DNA of 64,000 nt from NCBI RefSeq assembly GCF_003751385.1, contig NZ_RJVA01000010.1:248001-312000 (forward strand), read 5' to 3'. The translations under genes and the position numbers were made by a program. The notes below the pieces were generated by a model. That model did no database searches, was not told the DNA's origin, and was given only the letters and a program-made list of their open reading frames with translations. Shown here piece by piece: positions 15,433-24,172 of the stretch. This stretch comes from Desulfosoma caldarium. GTDB lineage: Bacteria > Desulfobacterota > Syntrophobacteria > Syntrophobacterales > DSM-9756. The stretch's first letter is position 1; the number at the start of each line of letters is the position of its first letter.

Positions 15433-16914
15433 TCAAGGGCTGCTGGGCTTTGTGGCATCGCAAGAAGAGGGGACGCCCAAACCCGCTTCTTTCAGGAGGG
15501 CGTAAAGTCTGGATCGGGAAAGGCCGCTTAGGGCACAGGCCCGGGCCACGTCTCCCCGGCTCCGCTTCATCAAGGCGTCCAGGTAGGTTCGAGTCGCCTC
15601 AGCGGTGACCTTTTCTCGGTAGGCTTTGTAGGTGGGCCACGCCTCTTCTGTAAGCTGATGGAACGAAGAGGTCGGGGCTGCAGGTGGCACCATGGGTGGA
15701 GTCATGCCAGGTTCGGCCGACGGCAACGGGTGCCCCAGATTTTTGGCGGCCACCTGGGCTCGAATGTGCTCCGGCAAATGGATGGCGTACAGCGTGGGGC
15801 TTTCGGCGCTCATGGCCAGGGCATGCAAGACCGCATGGATCAGTTCCCGCACATTGCCGGGCCAAGAATAAGAGAGAATCGTCTCCACGAAATCCGGAGA
15901 CAACCCCTTGAGCTCCCCAGCAGAGCTTTCCGTTTGCCGAAGAAGCACATCCTGAACGATAGGCACAATGTCCTTCTTCCGCCGCCGCAGGGGCGGCACT
16001 CGCAACACCATACCGGCCAAGCGGTAGTAGAGATCTTGGCGAAACCGCCCCTCTTGGACCATTTTCTCCAAATTTCTATGGGTGGCGGCGATGGGGCGAA
16101 AGTCCACATATCGCTCGTCGCCGGCCCCCACGGGGCGAAAAGTCTTTTCCTGGATGACTCGAAGAAGTTTGGCTTGGGCCGACTGGGGCAAATCCCCCAC
16201 TTCGTCCAGGAAGAGGGTTCCACGATGGGCCAAGGCCACCAGCCCGACACGCTGGCGATCTGCTCCCGTAAAAGCCCCTTTCTCATGCCCAAAAAGATGG
16301 CTTTCCATGAGCGGTTCCGGAATGACCGTACAGTCCACCACCACAAAGGGTTTGGAAGCCCTGGCGCTGTGCTCGTGAATAGCCCGCGCCAGTCGTTCTT
16401 TTCCCGTCCCTGTCTCCCCGACAATCAGCACGGGCACCTGGGATGCGGCAGCTCGGGCGACCCCATGAAGGCATTCCACCATGGTATCCGACGTGGCGAC
16501 AAAGTCCGGTAGACGCAGCACAGAAGTGGGAAACCATCCCCCCGAACGTCGGTACTCCACCACTTGGGCGACGGCGAGCTGCACGTCGTCAATGTTCAAG
16601 GGTTTGCTCAGATAGTTCCACGCTCCATGACGTAAAGCCAGGGCCGCACCATCGGCACTGGCTTTGCCTGTCATGATGAGCACTTCGGGGCGCCCCAGAC
16701 TGCTTCGAAAAGCCTCGATGGCTTCCAGCCCGGAACCATCCGGCAAAACCACGTCTAGAAACACTATGTCGAAAGCCATGGCGGCGGCCCTGGTCTTCCC
16801 TTCCCCCAGGCCGCCGGCACACTCCACGACGCATGAAACCCCTTCAAGGATATCCTTCAGGGTATCTCTTACCCACGGATCGTCATCGACCACAAGAACC
16901 TTGGGCTGCTGCAT
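15433..16914 (-). CDS. Sigma-54-dependent response regulator, NtrC family
   Basis: A 493-residue bacterial enhancer-binding protein. The receiver domain (1-120) starts KVLVVDDDPWVRD, has the phospho-acceptor Asp in IVFLDVVLPDGSG and the conserved Lys in YLSKPLN. The AAA+ domain has Walker A GETGTGKE, the sigma-54-contacting loop GAFTGA intact, Walker B LFLDEVGDLP and FRPIAATHRNL. A Pro-rich linker leads to a Fis-type helix-turn-helix at the C-terminus (GDVARACALSGLSRSRLYALL). It lies 3 bp downstream of the hybrid kinase at 16918-18471, so the two form a two-component pair. Targets are not shown, but sigma-54-like elements occur upstream of the adjacent units. Confidence 0.94.
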   Translation of the reverse strand: MQQPKVLVVDDDPWVRDTLKDILEGVSCVVECAGGLGEGKTRAAAMAFDIVFLDVVLPDGSGLEAIEAFRSSLGRPEVLIMTGKASADGAALALRHGAWNYLSKPLNIDDVQLAVAQVVEYRRSGGWFPTSVLRLPDFVATSDTMVECLHGVARAAASQVPVLIVGETGTGKERLARAIHEHSARASKPFVVVDCTVIPEPLMESHLFGHEKGAFTGADRQRVGLVALAHRGTLFLDEVGDLPQSAQAKLLRVIQEKTFRPVGAGDERYVDFRPIAATHRNLEKMVQEGRFRQDLYYRLAGMVLRVPPLRRRKKDIVPIVQDVLLRQTESSAGELKGLSPDFVETILSYSWPGNVRELIHAVLHALAMSAESPTLYAIHLPEHIRAQVAAKNLGHPLPSAEPGMTPPMVPPAAPTSSFHQLTEEAWPTYKAYREKVTAEATRTYLDALMKRSRGDVARACALSGLSRSRLYALLKEAGLGVPSSCDATKPSSP

Positions 16915-16917
16915 GGA

Positions 16918-18471
16918 TTAAGATGCTTTCACCACTTCTTTTAAGACGTTCAATAGGTCGGAACGCGTCACGGGCTTGTAGACCACCCGGTCCACGACCG
17001 ATGTTTCCAGATCCTTCAGTTCGGCAAAGGTGCGATAGCCTGTCAGCATCACCACGGGCGTGGAAGGGCGCACCGTTTTGACGCTTCTGGCCACATCAAG
17101 CCCGGTCCATTGAGGCATGGAGTAATCGGTCAAGACCACATCGAACCCCTCAGGATTTTGTTGGAAAAGATGCATCGCCTTCTGTGGCGTTTCGCACACG
17201 GTAAGTCGGCTCACAACCGATTTCAGATAGGTTTCCAGAAGCTGACGCACATCGGCATCGTCGTCCACGGCAAGGACGCGAACGTCAAGGCTTTGCATCG
17301 GTCCCTCACACACTTCCTCGATGGAGGTTACAGCTTGTGCCGAGGCGGCGGGCAAAAGCACGTGAAAGGCCGCGCCACCCCAGGGCGCGTCATCAACCCA
17401 AACGGTACCTCCCAGACGCTGCACCACGCCGGAAACGATAAAAAGCCCCAGTCCGGTACCCTCTTCAGGGCTCTTGGTCGTGAAATAGGGATCAAAAATC
17501 TTTTCCCGCAACTCGGGAGGCACGCCCGGCCCCGTGTCGAGAACCGAAAGGCGCACCCAGGATGCGAATTCTGAAGGAACTCGTTTGAGAAAACGGGCGT
17601 CTCGGCAGGGGCATTCCAATTCCAGGGTCACCGTCCCCTTGGTGGAACGCACTGCGTGGTAAGCGTTGACGGCAAGATTCATCAAAATCTGGTAAGCCTC
17701 TGTGGGATTGGCGCGCGTCGGGGCGCTTTCAGGTAGCTTTGAATATGTAACATCAATGGACTTGGGCATTCCGGCCCGAAGAAGTTTGACGCATTCTTTG
17801 AGAATCGGCACAAAATCGGTGGTCGTTTCGACGGAATCCTGCTCGCGGCTGATGAGCAGGATCTGGGCCACAAGGTCCTTGGCACGACGGGCCGCGTCAT
17901 GAATTCTCTGAAAGTAGCGGAAGGTCAGATCCGAGGGTGTGCCTTGGCTCATGCCCATTTGAGCATATCCCAGAATGGGCATAAGAAGGTTATTGAAATC
18001 GTGCCCAATGCCGGCGGCCAAAGCCGCCAGCGCTTCCATCTTTTGCATATGGTGAATCTGCTTGAGAAGCTCCGCCTTTTCCGATGCGGCACGCTTTTGC
18101 TCCGTCAGATCGTTAAACACGACCAGAATGTCCCCCGAGGGCAACCGTGCCACATAATTTTCGACCCATAGGGAAAGGCGCTCGTCGGCATACTGGGTGA
18201 CGGGATGTTTTGCGGGAACCCCCGTGCGATACACCTTTCGAAACACCGCCAGAAGGCCCATGCCTTCGACTCCGGGATAGACCTCCGTGACACGGCGACC
18301 GAGGTGGGCTTCACGGGGGATTTTGCCGATGGCCGCCCCCGCCGGATTGATGTCCTTAAAGATGAAATCCGCGCCGTCGTCGACGGCTTCGTAAACGGCG
18401 ATGCCCGTGGCCACGTGGTTAAAAATTTCCTGAAAGAGAAGAGATTTTTCGCTGGTGTTGGACTTTTCCAT
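16918..18471 (-). CDS. Soluble PAS hybrid histidine kinase with C-terminal receiver
   Basis: A 517-residue cytoplasmic kinase without membrane segments. An N-terminal PAS domain (FQEIFNHVATGIAVYEAVDD to NDLTEQ) senses an unknown signal. The HisKA motif is LAAGIGHDFNNLLMPILGYA with phospho-His near residue 154, followed by a HATPase (NLAVNAYHAV, DTGPGVP, EEGTGLGLFIVSG). The receiver (about 400-517) has VLAVDDDADVR and acceptor Asp in VLTDYSMPQWTG. ATG at 18471 has AGAGGAGAG five bases upstream; an in-frame ATG at 18489 lacks that site. The 3-bp gap to the downstream NtrC-family regulator makes this its likely cognate kinase. Confidence 0.9.
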   Translation of the reverse strand: MEKSNTSEKSLLFQEIFNHVATGIAVYEAVDDGADFIFKDINPAGAAIGKIPREAHLGRRVTEVYPGVEGMGLLAVFRKVYRTGVPAKHPVTQYADERLSLWVENYVARLPSGDILVVFNDLTEQKRAASEKAELLKQIHHMQKMEALAALAAGIGHDFNNLLMPILGYAQMGMSQGTPSDLTFRYFQRIHDAARRAKDLVAQILLISREQDSVETTTDFVPILKECVKLLRAGMPKSIDVTYSKLPESAPTRANPTEAYQILMNLAVNAYHAVRSTKGTVTLELECPCRDARFLKRVPSEFASWVRLSVLDTGPGVPPELREKIFDPYFTTKSPEEGTGLGLFIVSGVVQRLGGTVWVDDAPWGGAAFHVLLPAASAQAVTSIEEVCEGPMQSLDVRVLAVDDDADVRQLLETYLKSVVSRLTVCETPQKAMHLFQQNPEGFDVVLTDYSMPQWTGLDVARSVKTVRPSTPVVMLTGYRTFAELKDLETSVVDRVVYKPVTRSDLLNVLKEVVKAS

Positions 18472-18727
18472 TTTCTCTCCTCTAGGCACTGGTGAGGATG
18501 CCGTGCTTCATGCCGGCCTATGGATCCCAGGGCTTCGCGTTGACTATGGGCTTATGATCGGCTCACAACTTGGTCGCGTCAGCCCGCCGCCTTTGTCAGG
18601 GCCGCACACTCGGCCATCGGTTCAGTGCAGTGCCAGAGCGGTTTGCAACCCGCCTGTGGCGCCGCTTCCCTTCTACCACATGGCTACCACGTTGCCCACG
18701 GCCCTGCCCATCCTCCGAAAAAATTAT

Positions 18728-18757
18728 ATTTTATAATTTTCAATAAATCATTGACAA
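18728..18757 (-). promoter_or_regulatory. Candidate promoter upstream of the PAS kinase/NtrC pair
   Basis: In an AT-rich patch, minus-strand TTGTCA (18752-18757) is followed after 18 bp by TAAAAT (18728-18733). It lies about 260 nt upstream of the kinase start. The rest of the 517-bp gap (18472-18989) shows only the repeated motif at 18777-18797. Confidence 0.35.
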
Positions 18758-18776
18758 AAGGTTTGTAATTAACGGA

Positions 18777-18797
18777 GTCACATCTCGATTTATGCCA
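18777..18797 (-). promoter_or_regulatory. Copy 2 of the repeated upstream motif
   Basis: Minus-strand TGGCATAAATCGAGAT followed by GTGACTC, matching copy 1 at 15083-15103 in 18 of about 21 positions. The GC of the sigma-54 -12 box is GA here, so this copy is a weaker promoter match and the shared sequence may be a protein-binding site instead. Confidence 0.35.
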
Positions 18798-18989
18798 TAA
18801 GGATCGCGAGCTCTGCTTCCGGACAAGCCTTCAGGCGCCTTTGTGCAAACGGCTCTGAAAGGGCGCACGGGTGGTGGTTGTCGTCGAGCTCTTTGTGGGA
18901 CAGGCCTTCAGACGAGCCTCGCTGTCCGCCGAAGGGATTCCCATGTGAGGGTGTGTTTCACGTCGGCCGGACTGTGATGCCACGAAACG

Positions 18990-21644
18990 TTACGCGACAC
19001 CGAAGCCGCATAGAAGTTCCATGAGATCCCGAAGGCGGTAGGGTTTGGGCAGGAACGCCACGTGCTCGGAAGGCGCCCGCTGTTGCGAAACCAAACCGCT
19101 ATGCTCACCGCTGGTCAGAATGACAGGTAGGGTTGGGTAAAGGCGCCGAACTTGGGTCAAGCAGGCCGTGCCGCCCATGCCCGGCATATTTTCATCGAGA
19201 ATCAACGCATGAACGCCGCCGGCTTCCCTTTGCAGCACAGCCAAAGCTTCCTCGCCCGAGGAGGCCGTCAGCACATGAAAACCCTCGTCGGCAAGGCCTT
19301 CCGAGATATGTTCCAAAATATCCTTCTCATCATCGACCACGAGAACCGTTCGTGCAATCTCATTAAGGTCCGCCGGCTTCGATGGCCTGCTGGCTTTCGA
19401 GGGCGCTGTGACCATGGCTTGGTCGGTCGTCCTGGAAGCATGAACCGGCAGCGTTACGAAAAACGCCGTCCCTTGCCCCGGCCGGCTGTGGAAAGTGACG
19501 GTGCCGCCGAGGCGCTTGACCACGCCGTAGACCGTGGAAAGCCCCAATCCCGTTCCTTTGCCGGGTTCCTTGGTGGTGAAAAAGGGATCAAAGATGCGTT
19601 CTTGAATGGCTTCCGGAATGCCTCGGCCCGTATCGGAAACGGTCAGGACAACCCCTTGGGTCCCGTCGAGAAATGTGGCTTTCGCCGTGGTCACCCGAAT
19701 GGAGCCCTCTGCGTCCTCGCCGATGGCGTCCCGGGCGTTCACCACCAAATTGATGAGCAGTTGCTCTAACTGCAGTCGGTCTGCGTAAACAGCAGGAAGA
19801 TTTTCCGACAGGTTCTCTTCCAGATAAATCCGGCGCGGAATGTTTTGCCGAAGAAACGCCAGTGTCTCGTGCACCAATCGGTTGATGTCCACCACCTCGG
19901 GGTTGGCGTCATCCTGTCGGGCAAAGGTGAGCATGCGGCGGACCAGTTCGGCACCTCGATCTGTCGCTTCCTGCACCCGGACAATCCAGCGCCGTTTTCG
20001 ATCGTCCGCTTCTGTGTGACGTGCCAAAAGTTCCACATACCCGGTCATGGCTTGAAGCAGATTATTGAATTCATGAGCGATGCCGCTGGCCAGAGTCCCC
20101 AAGGATTCCATCTTTTGGGCATGGGAGACGATCCGTTCCAGTTCCTTCGCCTTTTTTTCCGCCTCGATCCTTGCCGTAATGTCTCGAGCCATCACGCGAA
20201 TGCCGACAACCTTTTTGTCGTCCCCGTGCATCGGCTGCGCCGAAATTTCCACCGTTTTGGCAGATCCGTGCACATCATGAAAGGCTAACACCTGAAGTTG
20301 CCCGGTGCTGCGGCCCTCGGCCACGTCTCGAAAAAAAGCCTCCATGGCCTCGGCCGTCTCGGCCCCTGCCATATCGGCCAAGGAAAAGGGATGGGCCGGA
20401 GGTGGGTCCAAACCGAAAAGGCGGACAAAGGCGCTGTTATGAAAGGTGACAACGCCTTGCGTGTCCAGTTCGAAATAGGCTTCGTCGATGCTTTCTAAAA
20501 TCTCTCGATACCGCCTTTCACTGCGGGCCAACGATTCCTGGACGCTTACCAGAGCTTTTTGTCGCAGCAGAAGCGCTTCTTCGCGTTCCTGTACGGCCCG
20601 GCTCATTTCTCGAAAGCGTTGCGCAAAAATCCCCAATTCTGCAAAGGTTTCTTGAACCTGGGGCCACGCCTCTTCCGCGTCGCCTCGGCCTTCGGCCAAG
20701 CGCTGCACCACACGGGTGAGGCTCTCCACGGGTCCAACCACCCCCTTGCGAAGCCGACGCATAAGGCCCCAAACCACCAGGCGGAGAAAGGCAAAAAACA
20801 GGGTAAACCCGCAGAAGGCTGCCATAACAATAGGGTAGATCGCGGAACCAAGCGGATAGGCCACGAGGATCACCCATCCCCAGGGCTCGATGCGCCAACT
20901 CATCCCGTAGACGGTGGTTCCCGACAGCGACCCCAAGAGCGTTGTGCCTTCCGGATGCGCCAAAGCCCGTGCGATGAGAGGCTCATGAGCCATATTTTCT
21001 TGTTCCTGCACTTTACGGACGTCCGGGTGCACGATCAGGTTGCCGTAGCGGTCCATAATCCAGATGATTCGGTGGGGGACTTTTCGAAAGTACGCCTGGA
21101 TCAATCTGTGAACGTGCCCCAGATCCAGTTCCCCCACCACCGTACCCCACCGCGTGGGCATCATGGTAGCCACGGTTACCGAGTTCAAGTCGGAGCGGAA
21201 ATAGGGTACCGAATAGTTGGGCCAGTAGCCCGTGCTGGAGAAATAGGATGTGGGAGGCGGCGAGACGGTGGCCCGTTCCCCCGCGGTCATCCAATTCATT
21301 CCACGGCCGTAGACCGCAACCGTAGAGCGATCCGGTTGGATGAAAAAGACGCGATGGTACGGCAACGGGACTCCCACAGGAACATCTTTCTTGGCCGCAG
21401 CATCAATGAGGCCGCTGACGGCGGCCAACAGGCTCAGGTTTTCGTCCGCGGCGCCCAAAAAATTGGACACGTAGCCGTCCACGCTCCAGCTGATCAACCG
21501 GTGTTCATCTTTCAGCTGCACGATGCGCCACGCGACCAGCCCACAGGTGCCCAACACCGCGAGGACCAGAAGTGGGATCAGGAGGCTGCGTCGCAAAAAT
21601 CGTTGGATAACGTCAGATAAACCACGTTCCATCATGCCCCTCAT
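18990..21644 (-). CDS. Hybrid sensor histidine kinase with Cache-like periplasmic domain, PAS and receiver
   Basis: An 884-residue membrane kinase. TM1 is at about 17-42 (LLIPLLVLAVLGTCGLVAW). A Cache-like periplasmic sensor follows (WSVDGYVSNFLGAADENLSL..., WIMDRYGNLIVHPD), then TM2 at about 262-290. A HAMP-like linker and coiled coil precede a PAS domain (from about 375), HisKA (LASGIAHEFNNLLQAM, about 520), HATPase ([31 protein letters not shown]) and a receiver (TVLVVDDEKD; acceptor Asp in ALILDENMPGMGG). Its ATG overlaps the stop of the upstream periplasmic binding protein gene in an ATGA, so ligand capture by that lipoprotein probably feeds this kinase. Confidence 0.91.
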   Translation of the reverse strand: MRGMMERGLSDVIQRFLRRSLLIPLLVLAVLGTCGLVAWRIVQLKDEHRLISWSVDGYVSNFLGAADENLSLLAAVSGLIDAAAKKDVPVGVPLPYHRVFFIQPDRSTVAVYGRGMNWMTAGERATVSPPPTSYFSSTGYWPNYSVPYFRSDLNSVTVATMMPTRWGTVVGELDLGHVHRLIQAYFRKVPHRIIWIMDRYGNLIVHPDVRKVQEQENMAHEPLIARALAHPEGTTLLGSLSGTTVYGMSWRIEPWGWVILVAYPLGSAIYPIVMAAFCGFTLFFAFLRLVVWGLMRRLRKGVVGPVESLTRVVQRLAEGRGDAEEAWPQVQETFAELGIFAQRFREMSRAVQEREEALLLRQKALVSVQESLARSERRYREILESIDEAYFELDTQGVVTFHNSAFVRLFGLDPPPAHPFSLADMAGAETAEAMEAFFRDVAEGRSTGQLQVLAFHDVHGSAKTVEISAQPMHGDDKKVVGIRVMARDITARIEAEKKAKELERIVSHAQKMESLGTLASGIAHEFNNLLQAMTGYVELLARHTEADDRKRRWIVRVQEATDRGAELVRRMLTFARQDDANPEVVDINRLVHETLAFLRQNIPRRIYLEENLSENLPAVYADRLQLEQLLINLVVNARDAIGEDAEGSIRVTTAKATFLDGTQGVVLTVSDTGRGIPEAIQERIFDPFFTTKEPGKGTGLGLSTVYGVVKRLGGTVTFHSRPGQGTAFFVTLPVHASRTTDQAMVTAPSKASRPSKPADLNEIARTVLVVDDEKDILEHISEGLADEGFHVLTASSGEEALAVLQREAGGVHALILDENMPGMGGTACLTQVRRLYPTLPVILTSGEHSGLVSQQRAPSEHVAFLPKPYRLRDLMELLCGFGVA

Positions 21645-22798
21645 TGTGGCGCGAGCTTGACGAAACGTCCGTCGCGCACGCCCACCAGGTAACTTTCCCC
21701 ATGGACATCCCCGTAGGCATCCATGGTCAGGCGACCAAAAAGACCATGAAATTCCCTGGACTCAGCCAAAGCCTTTCGCAGGCGCTCCGGCCTACCCCCT
21801 ACGGATTCCAGCGCTTGGACGAGAAAGCGCACCGTATCATAGCTGCGCGCCGCCGCGAAGTTGGGTGCCATTCCGAAACGCTCTCGGTAGGCGTGGACGA
21901 ACTCCGCCGCCTCAGGCACCTCTTCCAACGGCGGATCGTTGGTGGCCAGGATCAGGAACTCGGCCGCGCGCCCCGCTTCGGTGATCAAGCGATCCGTCTG
22001 AGCCCATCCCACGCCGAAGAAGGACGATTGGATCTTCGCACGACGCATGGCCACCAGAAGCTGGGCCGTCTCCTGGGCGGAAGCCACCAGAACCACTGCC
22101 CGCGGCTCCTTTTCTAAAACCGCTTCGGCCAGAGAGACCTCCGTGCCCTTTTCCAGGCGCGAGAACCCCTTAGTTAAAACCACGTGGCCGCCAAGGGATT
22201 CCAGGGTCTGCGTCAGGGCCGAAACCCATGGTTCTGTGTAACCGGGATTTGTCGCGTCGTAGAGAATCCCGACTCGATCCAGGCCGCGGGTAATGAGATG
22301 GCGCGCCAAAAAATTGGCCGGAGCTTGCGAGTCGGGCCTTAGGCGGAAAAAGAGGTCCTTTTTCCCGGTCAGGAGGGCACTGGAAGCCACGGGAGAGAAA
22401 AGCGGCACACCGATACGCTCCAGCTCGGGAAGGGCATCAAGGCACTGGGTGCTCAGCATGTGGCCGATGATGACCGAAGCGCCCTGAGCGACAAGAAGTT
22501 CCCGGGCTCTTTTCGCCCCTTCCAGTGTCCCCTCGTCGTTTTGGACCAGAAGTTCCAGAACGCGCCCACTCACACCACCTCGGCGGTTGATCTCTTCGAC
22601 GGCGAGTCGGGCACCGTTGCGCGCGTGGATTCCCAGGTCCGCCCACGGCCCGGTGATCACACCGGCTAGGCCGAGGCGAATGGGTTCCTTGTGGCATCCC
22701 CACAGGGTCAGCACGAGGGCAAGCATCAGCCCTAGGCTTTTGCGGCCGGCGGTGTCCAAAGACCTCTTTCTTTTTTGCGCCTTGTTGACAACACGCAT
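21641..22798 (-). CDS. Periplasmic ligand-binding lipoprotein, branched-chain amino acid receptor family
   Basis: A 385-residue type I periplasmic binding protein (Peripla_BP_6/LivJ-like). A signal peptide ends in a lipobox (LALVLTLWGC, Cys about 35), predicting a lipoprotein. The fold markers are LGLAGVITGPWADLGIHARN, GARLAVEEINRRGGVSGR, VIIGHMLSTQCLDALPELE and PLFSPVASSALLTG, which in this family line the ligand cleft. No permease or ATPase genes are near; instead the gene is fused by an ATGA overlap to a hybrid kinase, indicating a sensory rather than a transport role. The N-terminal region before the hydrophobic core is long and basic, and the ribosome-binding site is weak, so the start is less certain. 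Confidence 0.88.
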   Translation of the reverse strand: MRVVNKAQKRKRSLDTAGRKSLGLMLALVLTLWGCHKEPIRLGLAGVITGPWADLGIHARNGARLAVEEINRRGGVSGRVLELLVQNDEGTLEGAKRARELLVAQGASVIIGHMLSTQCLDALPELERIGVPLFSPVASSALLTGKKDLFFRLRPDSQAPANFLARHLITRGLDRVGILYDATNPGYTEPWVSALTQTLESLGGHVVLTKGFSRLEKGTEVSLAEAVLEKEPRAVVLVASAQETAQLLVAMRRAKIQSSFFGVGWAQTDRLITEAGRAAEFLILATNDPPLEEVPEAAEFVHAYRERFGMAPNFAAARSYDTVRFLVQALESVGGRPERLRKALAESREFHGLFGRLTMDAYGDVHGESYLVGVRDGRFVKLAPQ

Positions 22799-22893
22799 CT
22801 TCTGCTAAAAATTGGCTCACCGAATAAGTTCCACATCCTTTTTCTTCCCTTACACCACACGTTTAGGTGCTTAACGAAGTGCTACCAGCTATT

Positions 22894-22921
22894 GTATCGG
22901 CATGAAAAGGTCACGGCTTCA
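22894..22921 (-). promoter_or_regulatory. Candidate sigma-28-like promoter of the binding-protein/kinase unit
   Basis: On the minus strand TGAA, 16 bases, then GCCGATAC resembles the FliA consensus (TAAA, 15 bases, GCCGATAA). A similar element with the same 16-base spacing precedes the cheW unit. The region 22799-23038 is a divergent promoter region; no clear promoter was seen for the rightward gene. Confidence 0.35.
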
Positions 22922-23038
22922 ACAAAACCTGACTGGGTGAAAAAAAGCTTAAAGTCCCGAGCCTGCCCTGCCGATCTTCCACGACAGGCATGGTGACCGT
23001 CAGGACCCATGTGAGCTGAAAGGGGAGGGAGGTGAGCC

Positions 23039-24139
23039 GTGTCACGACATGACAACCGTCGGCGCAACGATGGTTTCGCCCTATGGGGTTTCCTGTTTAT
23101 CTTCGTCTTCGTCTGGACCAAGGCCGTCATCGCCGAACACCCTTCCGGGCTCCGTCGAATCTTTATCGTTCACAGTTACGAACAAGACCACGTGTGCGGC
23201 CAGCCGCAGCATGACGGTGTGCTTAAAGCGCTGCGCGACGCCGGTTTCGAGCCGGGGATCAACCTTGAGGTCCGCACCTTCTACATGGACACCTACAGGA
23301 CCAACAATACCCCGGAACTGATCGAAAAGGTCGGTCGGGAGGCGCTGGATGAAGTGAAGGCCTCGGCTCCCGATGTGGTGGTGACCTTGGATGACAACGC
23401 CTTTCGCACCGTAGGGCTGGCCCTCAACGGAACTTCGACTCCGGTGGTTTTCTCCGGCATGAACGGCTTTCCGGAAGACTACGATGCCCAACGGGATTTT
23501 ATGCACTCGCGAAGCCACCCCGGCGGCAACATCACCGGGGTCCACGAGAAGCTTCATGTGATCGATGCGCTCAGGGTGCACACGCGGCTTTTTCCCAAAA
23601 CCCAGAAAGTTCTTTTCATCACCGACACATCTTCCACCGGTCGGGGCATTTGGAAGCAAATCGCGACGGAGTTGGCTCAAGAGGCGGCGCCATGCGATTG
23701 GGAGATTCGAGTCGCCCATTCGTGGGAAAACTACAAGGCCATCATTCGTGAAGCCAACGCAGATCCACAGGTGAGTGCTTTGTACCCTGCGGCGCTTGTC
23801 CTTGTGGACAAACAGGGTCTGGCTCACACGGCGCCCGAAATCTTTCCGTGGACGGCACGGCATTCACGCAAACCGGAAATCGCCGTCAATTTTGATTTCG
23901 TTCAGATGGGGCTCTTCGGCGGCGCCGCCGTGGACTTTTTTGCCATGGGCGAAAAAGCCGGAAGGATGGTCGCGGCCATCCTTGAGGGCACCCCCCCCGG
24001 CGACGTGCCCATTGAGGAGGCGGATCGCATTGCGCTGGGCTTTAATTTGCGTCGCGCGAAGCGCCTAGGGATTCACATCCCCGAAGACGTTTTGCTGGCC
24101 GCCGATTACGTCCATGAAAGCCGTTTGACCAATCCATAG
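23039..24139 (+). CDS. ABC-type substrate-binding protein (ABC_sub_bind family), sensory partner of the next kinase
   Basis: A 366-residue exported binding protein. The GTG start at 23039 follows a strong GGGAGGGAGGTGAGCC. A signal peptide (GFLFIFVFVWTKAVIAEH) ends near residue 33. The mature part has a two-lobed fold typical of the ABC_sub_bind/DUF534 family: RRIFIVHSYEQDHV, AGFEPGINLEVRTFYMDTYR, SAPDVVVTLDDNAFRTVG, TPVVFSGMNGFPEDY and PGGNITGVHEK, ending with GLFGGAAVDFFAMGEKAGRM and LGFNLRRAKRLGIHIP. Its gene is 33 bp upstream of a hybrid kinase gene on the same strand and has no transporter partner, so signal capture for that kinase is likely. The ligand is unknown. Confidence 0.87.
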   Translation: MSRHDNRRRNDGFALWGFLFIFVFVWTKAVIAEHPSGLRRIFIVHSYEQDHVCGQPQHDGVLKALRDAGFEPGINLEVRTFYMDTYRTNNTPELIEKVGREALDEVKASAPDVVVTLDDNAFRTVGLALNGTSTPVVFSGMNGFPEDYDAQRDFMHSRSHPGGNITGVHEKLHVIDALRVHTRLFPKTQKVLFITDTSSTGRGIWKQIATELAQEAAPCDWEIRVAHSWENYKAIIREANADPQVSALYPAALVLVDKQGLAHTAPEIFPWTARHSRKPEIAVNFDFVQMGLFGGAAVDFFAMGEKAGRMVAAILEGTPPGDVPIEEADRIALGFNLRRAKRLGIHIPEDVLLAADYVHESRLTNP

Positions 24140-24172
24140 CCGATCCATTCTCAGGCAAAGGATTCTCCCGCC

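Noticed and set aside
18680-18697. Plus-strand GG-N10-GC sigma-54-like match
   Set aside because: No rightward gene follows it; the nearest genes are on the minus strand, so it is probably chance.
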